Part shown: in pieces, positions 8,157-15,170 of the stretch
Position numbering within the stretch: the first letter of the stretch is position 1
How the letters are laid out: each line of letters starts with the position of its first letter
NCBI GenBank assembly: GCA_041743935.1
Contig: JBGTLU010000056.1
Span: 1 to 15,745 of the forward strand
Source of the DNA: JBGTLU01 sp041743935
GTDB lineage: Bacteria > Bacteroidota > Bacteroidia > Sphingobacteriales > Sphingobacteriaceae
Direction of reading: 5' to 3'
Length of the DNA stretch: 15,745 nt
Program-made: the position numbers and the translations under genes
Notes under the pieces: generated by a model
The model's database searches: none
What the model was told of the DNA's origin: nothing
Seen by the model: only the letters and a program-made list of their open reading frames with translations

Positions 8157-8606
8157 ATGTTTAAAAAGAAAGAAAACCAACACGAAGCCAACGACGAAAT
8201 GGTTTCGGGTTCCATCAACCTAATTGGCATTGGAACTGTAATAGAAGGAAACGTTATTTGTAAAGGAGATATTAGAGTAGATGGGCAAGTAGTTGGCAAT
8301 GTAAGCTCTAAATCAAAAGTGGTTATCGGATCCACCGGACAAATTAAAGGCGATATCTATTCACAAAATGCCGATATTTCTGGTTCACATTTTGGCAGCT
8401 CTCACATCACCGATTTATTGTTTCTTAAATCTACATCCAAAGTAAACGGCAACATAAACACCGGCAAATTGGTAGTAGAGTCTGGTGCAGTATTTACCGG
8501 AAATTGTAACATGGGCGTTATTGCCGAAAAACCAATTAAAGTGGATGTCAACTTCAGAGAACGACAACCAAAAGAAGATAGAGCAAGCGAAGAAATCTTT
8601 GCATAG
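8157..8606 (+). CDS. Bactofilin (polymer-forming cytoskeletal protein)
   Basis: The 149-aa product matches the bactofilin (DUF583) family. A short disordered N-terminus rich in Lys, Glu and Asn (1-15) precedes a core of about 105 residues with regularly spaced Gly/Val/Ile: IGIGTVIEGNV, GDIRVDGQVVGNV, GQIKGDI and VNGNINTG. This spacing is the signature of a right-handed beta-helix that stacks end to end into filaments. A charged C-terminal tail follows (about 122-149). Bactofilins assemble without nucleotide on the inner membrane and position wall enzymes, and the M23 gene 6 bases upstream is the expected client. The last 62 bases overlap the predicted start of atpZ in another frame. Family assignment is secure; the filament's role in this organism is inferred. 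Confidence 0.93.
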   Translation: MFKKKENQHEANDEMVSGSINLIGIGTVIEGNVICKGDIRVDGQVVGNVSSKSKVVIGSTGQIKGDIYSQNADISGSHFGSSHITDLLFLKSTSKVNGNINTGKLVVESGAVFTGNCNMGVIAEKPIKVDVNFRERQPKEDRASEEIFA

Positions 8607-8778
8607 CTATACCCGTTACTCGGGAATAGCCATACAAATGATTGTTATCATTGGCGCACTCACTTACTTAGGTTATTTTGCAGATAAATATTTCGAAACA
8701 TCGTTTCCGGTATTTACTTTGATTTTTTTGCTAGTTTCTGTGGCATTAGCCATGTATACCATCATTAAAAAGATTTAG
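8545..8778 (+). CDS. atpZ: AtpZ/AtpI-family small membrane protein of the ATP synthase operon
   Basis: The 77-aa product has a charged N-terminus and two membrane segments (about 27-47 and 54-74) separated by a short loop with FADKYF. The RYSGIAIQM start of the first helix is typical of the AtpZ/AtpI-like proteins encoded ahead of F0 genes. Such proteins are implicated in assembly of the c-ring or in ion supply; that role is known from other bacteria and inferred here. The start is uncertain: the frame is open further upstream, but the ATG at 8545 gives the family's usual length. It makes the gene overlap bactofilin by 62 bases. A TTG at 8599 would shorten the protein to 59 aa and nearly remove the overlap. 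Confidence 0.8.
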   Translation: MSTSENDNQKKIEQAKKSLHSYTRYSGIAIQMIVIIGALTYLGYFADKYFETSFPVFTLIFLLVSVALAMYTIIKKI

Positions 8779-8779
8779 G

Positions 8780-9160
8780 TTGAAAACCTTACTATTAAAA
8801 TACTTTTCTTTTTCTGCATTAGTAGCTGTTCTAATATTATCTCTAGGGTATTTATTACCAACAGGATATATTCATTACCACACATGGTACAGCTACTTGT
8901 TTACTGCAACCCTTACCCTTTTGGTTATAAGTATTACCAATTCTGGACTAAAAGAAAACCATACCAGATTCATGACAGGCGTTACGGGAGGCATAGGATT
9001 AAAACTTTTTGCATCCCTTATTTTTATTGCTATCATTTTGGCAAATAAGCCCTCTCAGAGCAATGTATTCGTTATTAATTTTTTTGTGATATATTTCTTG
9101 TTTACAGCCTTTGAAATTAATTATTTGATTGCTAACTTGCGCGACCTTAAAAAGAAATAA
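8780..9160 (+). CDS. AtpI-like four-helix membrane protein of the ATP synthase operon
   Basis: A 126-aa hydrophobic protein with four predicted membrane segments (about 8-27, 36-53, 70-89 and 96-118) and a basic C-terminus ending in KKK. It lies between atpZ and atpB, where other bacteria carry atpI (uncI). The pattern of four helices with a conserved lysine at the start of helix 3 (GGIGLKLF) and a Glu in helix 4 (TAFEINYL) fits that family, though sequence similarity is weak, so no symbol is given. AtpI-type proteins help c-ring assembly or stability; this is inference. It begins one base after the atpZ stop with TTG. The frame has no ATG between the preceding in-frame stop and the conserved region, so TTG appears to be the real start. 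Confidence 0.78.
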   Translation: MKTLLLKYFSFSALVAVLILSLGYLLPTGYIHYHTWYSYLFTATLTLLVISITNSGLKENHTRFMTGVTGGIGLKLFASLIFIAIILANKPSQSNVFVINFFVIYFLFTAFEINYLIANLRDLKKK

Positions 9161-9174
9161 AATTTCGCGTTTTG

Positions 9175-10290
9175 ATGCAAATTAGCCCCTTTTTCAATAA
9201 AAAATTCTTCACAATTGTATTTGCAATTGCAGTTGTTTTGATATTGCCTGTTAAAAGCATCTTTGCTGCAGGTGGCGATTCAGAAAAATTTGATGCCGGT
9301 AAAATGATTTTACATCATATTGGCGATGCACATGAATGGCATATTTTAGATTATAAAGGCTCCGATGGTAAATACCATCCTGTAAGTGTCCCACTTCCTG
9401 TAATTCTATGGAATAATGGAACATTGGACGTTTTTATGTCGAGTAAATTTAATCATAAATTAGATACAGTTTCTGCTTCCAGTGGAGCACAGTACTACAT
9501 GGATAAAAATTACCACATCAAAACAGTTGATGGTAGTACATTTTATGATTTTTCCATGACTAAGAATGTAATTGCCTTATTCGTAAGTGCCATCCTATTA
9601 TTTTGGATTTTTACCTCCATAGCCAAAACGTATACTCGCAACAAAAATAAAGCCCCAAAAGGCATTCAATCTGCAATTGAACCAATTATTTTGTTTATCC
9701 GTGATGAAGTTGCAAAACCATCCATCGGTAGACATTTTGAAAAATACATGCCGTATTTGCTTACTGTATTTTTCTTTATTTGGCTTAATAACTTATTAGG
9801 TTTAGTGCCTATTATGCCTTTTGGCGCAAATCTTACTGGTAACATTGCGGTAACCATGACCTTGGCTTTGATAACCTTTGTTATTACACTTTTTAGTAGT
9901 AAAAAAGATTATTGGGTTCATATATTTAACACGCCAGGGGTACCTTGGTGGTTAAAATTCCCAATCCCATTAATGCCTGTTGTAGAGTTTTTGGGAGTAT
10001 TCATAAAGCCATTTGTATTAACCCTTCGTTTGTTTGCAAACATTACAGCAGGGCACATTATCCCATTAGCATTCATTAGTTTGATATTTATTTTTGCTGA
10101 GATGAACCCACTTGCTGGAGGAGGCGTATCTATTCTTTCGGTATTTTTGAGTTTGTTCATGAAAGTATTAGAATTACTAATTAGCTTCTTGCAAGCGTAT
10201 GTATTTACCTTACTTTCTGCAATTTATTTCGGACAAGCATTAGAAGAGCATCATCACGAACACGAGCATCAACATGCAGAAAGTCATTAA
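9175..10290 (+). CDS. atpB: F0F1 ATP synthase subunit a
   Basis: Subunit a forms the proton half-channels next to the c-ring. The protein is 371 aa from the ATG at 9175; a TTG lies just before it but the ATG is more likely. The C-terminal two thirds are the usual multi-helix domain, with the essential arginine (about residue 285) in TLRLFANITAGHI and helices to about 355. Unlike the roughly 270-aa E. coli protein, it has a cleavable-looking signal sequence ending near SIFAAGG, then about 95 residues predicted to lie in the periplasm, including a His-rich stretch (HHIGDAHEWHI). The C-terminus is also His-rich (EEHHHEHEHQHAESH). Long N-terminal extensions are common in Bacteroidota subunit a. 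It follows the AtpI-like gene by 14 bases and precedes atpE by 34. Confidence 0.97.
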   Translation: MQISPFFNKKFFTIVFAIAVVLILPVKSIFAAGGDSEKFDAGKMILHHIGDAHEWHILDYKGSDGKYHPVSVPLPVILWNNGTLDVFMSSKFNHKLDTVSASSGAQYYMDKNYHIKTVDGSTFYDFSMTKNVIALFVSAILLFWIFTSIAKTYTRNKNKAPKGIQSAIEPIILFIRDEVAKPSIGRHFEKYMPYLLTVFFFIWLNNLLGLVPIMPFGANLTGNIAVTMTLALITFVITLFSSKKDYWVHIFNTPGVPWWLKFPIPLMPVVEFLGVFIKPFVLTLRLFANITAGHIIPLAFISLIFIFAEMNPLAGGGVSILSVFLSLFMKVLELLISFLQAYVFTLLSAIYFGQALEEHHHEHEHQHAESH

Positions 10291-10324
10291 TAAGTTTTTT
10301 GTTTAACCCTTTATATATAACACT

Positions 10325-10582
10325 ATGTCAACGTTACAAATTTTATTACAAGAGTCGGCTAACTTAGCTTTAGCTTATGCAGGCGCAGGTATTGGTGCTG
10401 GTATTGCAGCATTAGCAGCTGGTATTGGTATTGGTCGCATTGGTGGTTCTGCATTAGAATCTATTGCACGCCAGCCAGAAGCAACAGGTGATATTCGTGG
10501 AAACATGATTGTTGCTGCCGCTCTTATTGAAGGTGCTGCATTCGTAGCTATTGTAGCTTGTTTACTAATCATCTTCAAGTAA
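10325..10582 (+). CDS. atpE: F0F1 ATP synthase subunit c
   Basis: An 85-aa hairpin of two membrane helices that oligomerises into the rotating c-ring. The N-terminal helix carries a Gly-rich packing motif (GAGIGAGIAALAAGIGIG), the polar loop reads ARQPEA, and the second helix holds the ion-binding carboxylate E69 in ALIEGAAF. The Gln and Ser/Thr ligands that mark Na+-binding c-subunits are absent, so proton coupling is predicted. The upstream gap is A+T-rich with no visible Shine-Dalgarno sequence, as is usual in Bacteroidota. A terminator-like hairpin follows 6 bases after the stop and may help raise c-subunit mRNA above the other subunits. Confidence 0.97.
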   Translation: MSTLQILLQESANLALAYAGAGIGAGIAALAAGIGIGRIGGSALESIARQPEATGDIRGNMIVAAALIEGAAFVAIVACLLIIFK

Positions 10583-10588
10583 AAATTA

Positions 10589-10627
10589 TTTCTGCCCAAA
10601 AGCGATTGGCCTCGGGCAGAAATTTTT
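10589..10627 (+). terminator. Terminator-like hairpin inside the atp operon (atpE-atpF gap)
   Basis: TTTCTGCCC (10589-10597) and GGGCAGAAA (10614-10622) form a perfect 9-bp stem around a 16-base loop, followed directly by TTTTT, GTT. It looks like a rho-independent terminator but lies between two genes of one operon, 36 bases before atpF. It could be a partial terminator, an RNA-processing site or a 3'-end stabiliser for atpE mRNA. The large loop suggests it may be leaky. Confidence 0.65.
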
Positions 10628-10662
10628 GTTAAACAGATTCAAAAAATTAAAAACAACAAACA

Positions 10663-11157
10663 ATGGAATTATTAAGTCCCGGTATTGGTCTGATATTTTG
10701 GCAAGTATTGGTTTTTGTTTTGCTTTTATTTTTATTAAAAGCATTTGCATGGAAACCAATTTTGAATGCTTTGAAGGATCGTGAGTTGTCTATTGAAGAA
10801 GCTTTATCTTCTGCAGAAAAAGCAAAATCCGAAATGGAAAAGTTAAATGCAGATAGCGATAAACTTTTAAGGGAAGCCCGTTTTGAGCGCGATAAAATAC
10901 TTCGCGAAGCAAAAGAATTGAAAGATTCTATTGTAAATGCAGCAAGCGACGAAGCAAAAACAGAAGGAGCTAAATTATTGGCAAAGGCAAAAACAGAGAT
11001 TGAGAATCAGAAAACTGCTGCAGTTGCCGAAATTAAAAGCCAAGTAGCATTGCTTTCTATAGAGATTGCCGAAAAAGTATTACGTAAGAAATTTGAAGAT
11101 GCTAAAGAGCAACAAGCTTTAGTAAACGAATTGTTGAAAGAAGTAAAACTAAACTAA
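10663..11157 (+). CDS. atpF: F0F1 ATP synthase subunit b
   Basis: The 164-aa peripheral-stalk subunit has one N-terminal membrane helix (about 7-28, ending KAFAWKPI), then a long charged helix rich in Ala, Lys and Glu, consistent with the right-handed coiled coil of b dimers. The RDKILREAKELKDSI region and the end (EKVLRKKFEDAKEQQALVNELL) are typical of the family; the C-terminus binds delta. Only one b-type gene is present, so a b2 homodimer is expected. Its TAA shares one base with the ATG of atpH (TAATG), which suggests translational coupling. The upstream 80-base gap contains the terminator-like hairpin. Confidence 0.96.
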   Translation: MELLSPGIGLIFWQVLVFVLLLFLLKAFAWKPILNALKDRELSIEEALSSAEKAKSEMEKLNADSDKLLREARFERDKILREAKELKDSIVNAASDEAKTEGAKLLAKAKTEIENQKTAAVAEIKSQVALLSIEIAEKVLRKKFEDAKEQQALVNELLKEVKLN

Positions 11158-11720
11158 TGTCAGAAACAAAAGTTGCTTCGCGTTACGCAAAATCTATGAT
11201 AGACTTAGCTTTAGAGCAAAACTCTTTAGATAAAGTATATGCAGATATGCAATTAACACGCGATGTGTTTAAAGCTAATTCTAATTTACGTGCTGTAATT
11301 GCTAACCCAATTGTATCTGCACATGATAAATTAGTTATTATGGATAAAGTGTTTACAAGTAAAGTAAGCACAGTTACCGATGCATTTTTCAAGTTAATGA
11401 TAAATAAAGGTCGTCATGCATTAATTTATCAAACTACTAAAGAATTTTATCATCAATACAACCAACTAAAAGGTATTATTACTGCCAAAGTATCTTCTGC
11501 TACAGAACTTAATTCAGAAGCTAAAAAATACATTTCTGATTTAGTAAAAGAAACAACCAAGGCAAACGAAGTTATACTAGATACCACCATCAACTCCGAT
11601 TTAATTGGAGGGTTTGTTCTTACCGTTGGCGATAAACAATTTGATGCTAGTATTCAGAAAAGTTTACGTGTTTTAGCCAAAGATTTGGCAAGCAACCAAT
11701 ATAAATCGAGTATAAATTAA
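11157..11720 (+). CDS. atpH: F0F1 ATP synthase subunit delta
   Basis: Delta joins the peripheral stalk to the top of the F1 head. The 187-aa product has the usual helical N-terminal domain (from SRYAKSMIDLALEQN) and a C-terminal domain with LIGGFVLTVGDKQFDASIQKSL, the family's most conserved segment. Its ATG overlaps the atpF stop by one base, so it is probably translated by re-initiation. A 40-base A+T-rich gap without visible promoter separates it from atpA. Length and motifs are ordinary for the family. Confidence 0.95.
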   Translation: MSETKVASRYAKSMIDLALEQNSLDKVYADMQLTRDVFKANSNLRAVIANPIVSAHDKLVIMDKVFTSKVSTVTDAFFKLMINKGRHALIYQTTKEFYHQYNQLKGIITAKVSSATELNSEAKKYISDLVKETTKANEVILDTTINSDLIGGFVLTVGDKQFDASIQKSLRVLAKDLASNQYKSSIN

Positions 11721-11760
11721 ATAGAAGTATAATTTAAAATCACTATAAAAAAATATAAAC

Positions 11761-13335
11761 ATGGTAGATGTAAGACCAGATGAAGTATCGGCAATATTGC
11801 GTGAGCAATTGTCGGGCTTTAAATCAGAAGCTGAACTAGAAGAAGTAGGTACCGTTTTACAGGTGGGTGATGGTATTGCCCGTGTGTATGGTTTAACTAA
11901 AGTTCAATCCGGTGAGTTGGTTGAATTTGCAAACGGATTACAAGGGATTGTATTGAACTTAGAAGAAGATAACGTTGGGGTTGTATTACTAGGTAGTTCC
12001 GATTCTATCAAAGAAGGAGATACTATTAAACGTACCAAAAAAATTGCCTCTATCAATGTTGGCGAAGGTATGTTGGGCCGTGTAGTTAATACTCTTGGTC
12101 AGCCGGTAGATGGTAAAGGACCAATTTTAGGTAAAACTTACGAAATGCCATTAGAGCGCAAAGCACCAGGGGTAATTTATCGTCAACCAGTAAATGAGCC
12201 ATTACAAACTGGTATTAAAGCAATCGATGCCATGATTCCAATCGGTCGTGGACAACGTGAGCTTATCATTGGTGATCGTCAAACTGGTAAAACAGCCGTA
12301 GCGATTGATACCATCATCAACCAAAAAGAATTTTACGAAGCAGGAGAACCTGTATTTTGTATCTATGTCGCAATTGGTCAAAAAAACTCTACCGTTGCTA
12401 ATATTGTGCGAGCATTAGATGAGCGCGGTGCTATGCCTTACACAGTTGTAGTGGCCGCATCGGCTGCAGACCCTGCTCCAATGCAATTTTATGCACCTTT
12501 TGCAGGCGCTGCTATCGGAGAGTTTTTCCGCGATACTGGTCGCCCGGCATTAATTGTTTATGATGATTTATCTAAACAAGCAGTAGCATACCGCGAAGTT
12601 TCTTTGTTATTACGTCGTCCTCCAGGTCGTGAGGCTTATCCAGGGGATGTATTTTATCTTCACTCTCGCCTATTGGAGCGTGCAGCTAAGATTAATGCTA
12701 CCGACGAAATTGCTCAAGCGATGAACGATTTACCAGAATCTTTAAAAGGTATGGTTAAAGGAGGAGGTTCATTAACGGCATTGCCAATTATTGAAACTCA
12801 AGCAGGTGACGTATCTGCTTATATCCCTACCAACGTAATTTCTATTACAGATGGGCAAATATTCTTAGAGTCTAATTTATTTAACGCAGGTGTTCGTCCG
12901 GCAATTAACGTGGGTATTTCTGTATCACGTGTTGGTGGTAATGCTCAAATTAAATCCATGAAAAAAGTAGCTGGTACACTTAAGTTAGACCAAGCACAAT
13001 ACCGTGAGTTAGAGGCATTTTCTAAGTTCGGTTCTGATTTAGATGCTGCCACAAAATCCGTTTTAGATAAAGGAGCTCGTAACGTAGAAATCCTTAAGCA
13101 AGGACAATACTCACCAGTACCAGTTGAAAAACAAGTTGCTATTATTTATTGTGGTACTAAAGGATTGATGAGTAAAGTTCCGGTAAATAAAATCCATGAA
13201 TTTGAAAGCGAATTTCTTCAACAATTAGAATTACGTCATAAAGATATTTTAGATAGATTGAAAAAAGGCGAATTCAACGACGAAATAACCGGAGTTTTAG
13301 ATACAGTAGCAAAAGAATTAACAGCAAAATACTAA
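11761..13335 (+). CDS. atpA: F0F1 ATP synthase subunit alpha
   Basis: The 524-aa subunit forms the alpha3beta3 head with beta and carries the non-catalytic nucleotide sites. The N-terminal beta-barrel (about 25-95) is followed by the nucleotide-binding domain with Walker A GDRQTGKT (171-178), Walker B ALIVYDD (263-269), and the arginine finger R390 in SVSRVGG that reaches the catalytic site on beta. The helical C-terminal domain starts near residue 400. An insertion (NDLPESLKGMVKGGG, 322-336) ahead of SLTALPIIETQAGD makes it somewhat longer than the 513-aa E. coli protein and is usual in Bacteroidota. Codon use matches the neighbouring genes. The partner beta subunit gene is not in this window. 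Confidence 0.98.
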   Translation: MVDVRPDEVSAILREQLSGFKSEAELEEVGTVLQVGDGIARVYGLTKVQSGELVEFANGLQGIVLNLEEDNVGVVLLGSSDSIKEGDTIKRTKKIASINVGEGMLGRVVNTLGQPVDGKGPILGKTYEMPLERKAPGVIYRQPVNEPLQTGIKAIDAMIPIGRGQRELIIGDRQTGKTAVAIDTIINQKEFYEAGEPVFCIYVAIGQKNSTVANIVRALDERGAMPYTVVVAASAADPAPMQFYAPFAGAAIGEFFRDTGRPALIVYDDLSKQAVAYREVSLLLRRPPGREAYPGDVFYLHSRLLERAAKINATDEIAQAMNDLPESLKGMVKGGGSLTALPIIETQAGDVSAYIPTNVISITDGQIFLESNLFNAGVRPAINVGISVSRVGGNAQIKSMKKVAGTLKLDQAQYRELEAFSKFGSDLDAATKSVLDKGARNVEILKQGQYSPVPVEKQVAIIYCGTKGLMSKVPVNKIHEFESEFLQQLELRHKDILDRLKKGEFNDEITGVLDTVAKELTAKY

Positions 13336-13341
13336 TTTGAA

Positions 13342-13406
13342 AATTTGATAATTTGAAAATCAGATAAGAACATTTTCAAATTATCAAATTGGCTAATTAT
13401 CAAATT
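13342..13406 (+). repeat. Perfect 19-bp inverted repeat plus 12-bp direct repeat between atpA and atpG
   Basis: AATTTGATAATTTGAAAAT at 13342-13360 is perfectly complementary to ATTTTCAAATTATCAAATT at 13372-13390, with an 11-base loop. The end of the second arm, AATTATCAAATT (13379-13390), recurs at 13395-13406, so the left arm could pair with either copy. The structure starts 6 bases after the atpA stop and ends 5 bases before the atpG ATG. There is no T-run after the stem, so it does not look like a terminator. Similar AATTTGAAAATTTGATAA-type spacers occur in many Bacteroidota genomes, from memory and not checked. Confidence 0.85.
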
Positions 13407-13411
13407 AAAAG

Positions 13412-14293
13412 ATGGCTAATTTAAAAGAAGTACGTATTAGGATTGCATCGGTAAATTCTACTCAGCAGATTACCAAAGCTATGAAAATGGTTTCGGCTGC
13501 TAAGTTAAGAAGAGCAACAGATGCCATTATTCAAATGCGTCCGTATGCAAATAAATTGAAGGATATTTTGGGCAATTTGAGTGCGAGCTTAGAAGATTCT
13601 GTAAGTCCGTACACTCAAATTCGCGAACCTAAAAACGTTCTAATTATTGTAGTTACCTCTAACCGCGGTTTAGCCGGTGGTTTTAACTCCAATGCTATTA
13701 AAACTGCCAATCATTTAATTGCTGAAAAATACATGGAGCAGAAGAAAAATGGTACTCTACACTTACTATGTATTGGTAAAAAAGGACAAGATTATTTTAC
13801 CAAAGGCAAATACAATGTAATTGGCAATTATAATCATGTTTTTAATGGTTTAAATTTTAATGAAGCCATAACCATTGCAGAAAAAGTGATGGATGGATTT
13901 ATTTCAGGTGAGTTTGATCGTGTGGAATTAGTATATAATCAGTTCAAAAATGCAGCGGTTCAGATTTTAACTGCAGAACAATTGCTACCAATTGTAAAAA
14001 CGGAGGCTGTAAGCACTAAAGCCATGAAAGTGGATTATATTTTAGAGCCTAATCAAGAAGAAATTGTCCAAGGGTTAATTCCAAAATCCATAAAAATACA
14101 ACTCTACAAAGCTTTGTTAGATTCTCATGCATCTGAACATGGAGCACGCATGACGGCAATGGACAAAGCAACCGATAATGCTGGTGAATTGTTACGTAAT
14201 TTACGTTTACAATATAACCAAGCTCGCCAAGCAGCAATTACTAACGAAATTTTAGAAATTGTTAGCGGAGCAAATGCACTATCCTCAGATTAA
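13412..14293 (+). CDS. atpG: F0F1 ATP synthase subunit gamma
   Basis: Gamma is the central rotor shaft linking the c-ring to the F1 head. The 293-aa protein begins with the conserved N-terminal coiled-coil strand (RIRIASVNSTQQITKAMKMV, AAKLRRA), has the Rossmann-like middle domain (VVTSNRGLAGGFN), and ends with the C-terminal helix ARMTAMDKATDNAGELL and RQAAITNEILEIVSGANAL. All are diagnostic for the family. It is the last gene of the series; the adjoining genes are convergent and no atpD or atpC follows. Its start lies 5 bases after the second direct-repeat copy, so translation initiation could be affected by RNA folding there. Confidence 0.97.
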   Translation: MANLKEVRIRIASVNSTQQITKAMKMVSAAKLRRATDAIIQMRPYANKLKDILGNLSASLEDSVSPYTQIREPKNVLIIVVTSNRGLAGGFNSNAIKTANHLIAEKYMEQKKNGTLHLLCIGKKGQDYFTKGKYNVIGNYNHVFNGLNFNEAITIAEKVMDGFISGEFDRVELVYNQFKNAAVQILTAEQLLPIVKTEAVSTKAMKVDYILEPNQEEIVQGLIPKSIKIQLYKALLDSHASEHGARMTAMDKATDNAGELLRNLRLQYNQARQAAITNEILEIVSGANALSSD

Positions 14294-14315
14294 AAATCTA
14301 AAAAGGATAAATATT

Positions 14316-14351
14316 AAATCCCTCTAACGTTTATCGATAGGGGGATTTTTT
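14316..14351 (+). terminator. Rho-independent terminator after atpG
   Basis: AAATCCCTCTA (14316-14326) pairs with TAGGGGGATTT (14338-14348) over 11 bp with one G-U pair and an 11-base loop; the run of T continues to 14351. It lies 22 bases after the atpG stop. On the minus strand the stem is followed by a weaker A/T tract, so it may also stop the kbl/hydrolase transcript arriving from the other side. Confidence 0.88.
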
Positions 14352-14384
14352 GTGAGTTGCATTTTTAATTAATAAGATATCAAC

Positions 14385-15170
14385 TTAAGAAACCTCTATC
14401 ACAGTAAAAGCATTATCTGCAAAACGTAATCTTGCCATGGCTTTGCTTTTGGCATGATAAAACAAGCAAATCCAGTTTTCACTAGCCGCTTGTTCTCCAA
14501 ATTGTTGTCTTAATTCCATTGCCTTTCTGCCATCCATGTCGTATTTGGCTATGAATTTCCGTTGGACTTGTTCGGGTTCAGGAACTACATCGCCCCCAAA
14601 GAAATACGTTTCTCCACCTGTTTTTATAGAAATAACTTGGTGATACTCTGAATGTGCACCGGTTAGTTGATAACTGATTTCAGAATTGATATTTCCATCA
14701 CCCGTAAGGTAATTAACCACACCCGAACGTAGCAAAGCTTCAAGCATGGGTTGGTTGTAAGATTTTGATGTTTTAGCTAATGCCGATTTTAATTCATTTT
14801 CTTGCACATAATACGTAGCATTTGGGAATGATGGAAAATAGTTCCCATCTTTCTCTATCATCATCCCGCCTGAATGATCGAAATGCAAATGACTCATGAT
14901 TACCATACTCACATCCTCCGGATTAAAACCAGCCTTACGAATATTTTGATGTAACCAAAGCTCGCCATCTTCATCCTGATAGCCTAAGCCAGTATCCAAT
15001 AAAACTAAATCAGAGGAAGTCTGCACCAAAAATGGTTGTACATAAACAAATAAGGATGCTGGTCGGTCTTTTGCATTGTGTATAGCCGGATTAAAAGGGA
15101 TAAACTTTTTATCGGCTGCTACAGAATAAGAACCTTCGTATAGTGGAAAAGCTTTCAACTCGTAACCCAT
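14385..15170 (-). CDS. Metallo-beta-lactamase-fold hydrolase
   Basis: The 261-aa product has the full metal-binding set of the superfamily: HLHFDH (H94, H96, D98, H99), H173 in GAHSEYH, D194 in FFGGDV and H239 in LFYHAK, so a two-metal hydrolase is expected. The layout with LLDTGLG before the first motif resembles lactonase-like or glyoxalase-II-like members rather than beta-lactam-hydrolysing ones. The substrate cannot be read from the sequence. No signal peptide is seen, so it is probably cytoplasmic. A TTG at 15173 lies one codon upstream, but the ATG at 15170 overlaps the kbl stop as TGATG, which favours the ATG and suggests translational coupling with kbl. Confidence 0.88.
   Translation of the reverse strand: MGYELKAFPLYEGSYSVAADKKFIPFNPAIHNAKDRPASLFVYVQPFLVQTSSDLVLLDTGLGYQDEDGELWLHQNIRKAGFNPEDVSMVIMSHLHFDHSGGMMIEKDGNYFPSFPNATYYVQENELKSALAKTSKSYNQPMLEALLRSGVVNYLTGDGNINSEISYQLTGAHSEYHQVISIKTGGETYFFGGDVVPEPEQVQRKFIAKYDMDGRKAMELRQQFGEQAASENWICLFYHAKSKAMARLRFADNAFTVIEVS

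Noticed and set aside
8485..8544. Upstream extension of the AtpZ frame to the ATG at 8485
   Set aside because: The extra 20 residues lie wholly inside bactofilin and look unlike any AtpZ N-terminus; the ATG at 8545 gives the expected length.
10291..10324. Separate promoter ahead of atpE
   Set aside because: The gap is A+T-rich with TATATATAA, but no TAnnTTTG element at a suitable distance was found.
10372..10440. Na+-binding signature in subunit c
   Set aside because: The Gln in helix 1 and the Ser/Thr after the helix 2 Glu that mark Na+ rings are absent (E69 is followed by Gly-Ala-Ala).
13336..13411. CRISPR array or coding sequence in the atpA-atpG spacer
   Set aside because: The repeat units are too short, only two or three copies exist, the spacing is irregular, and stops occur in all frames. 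It is recorded as an inverted/direct repeat.
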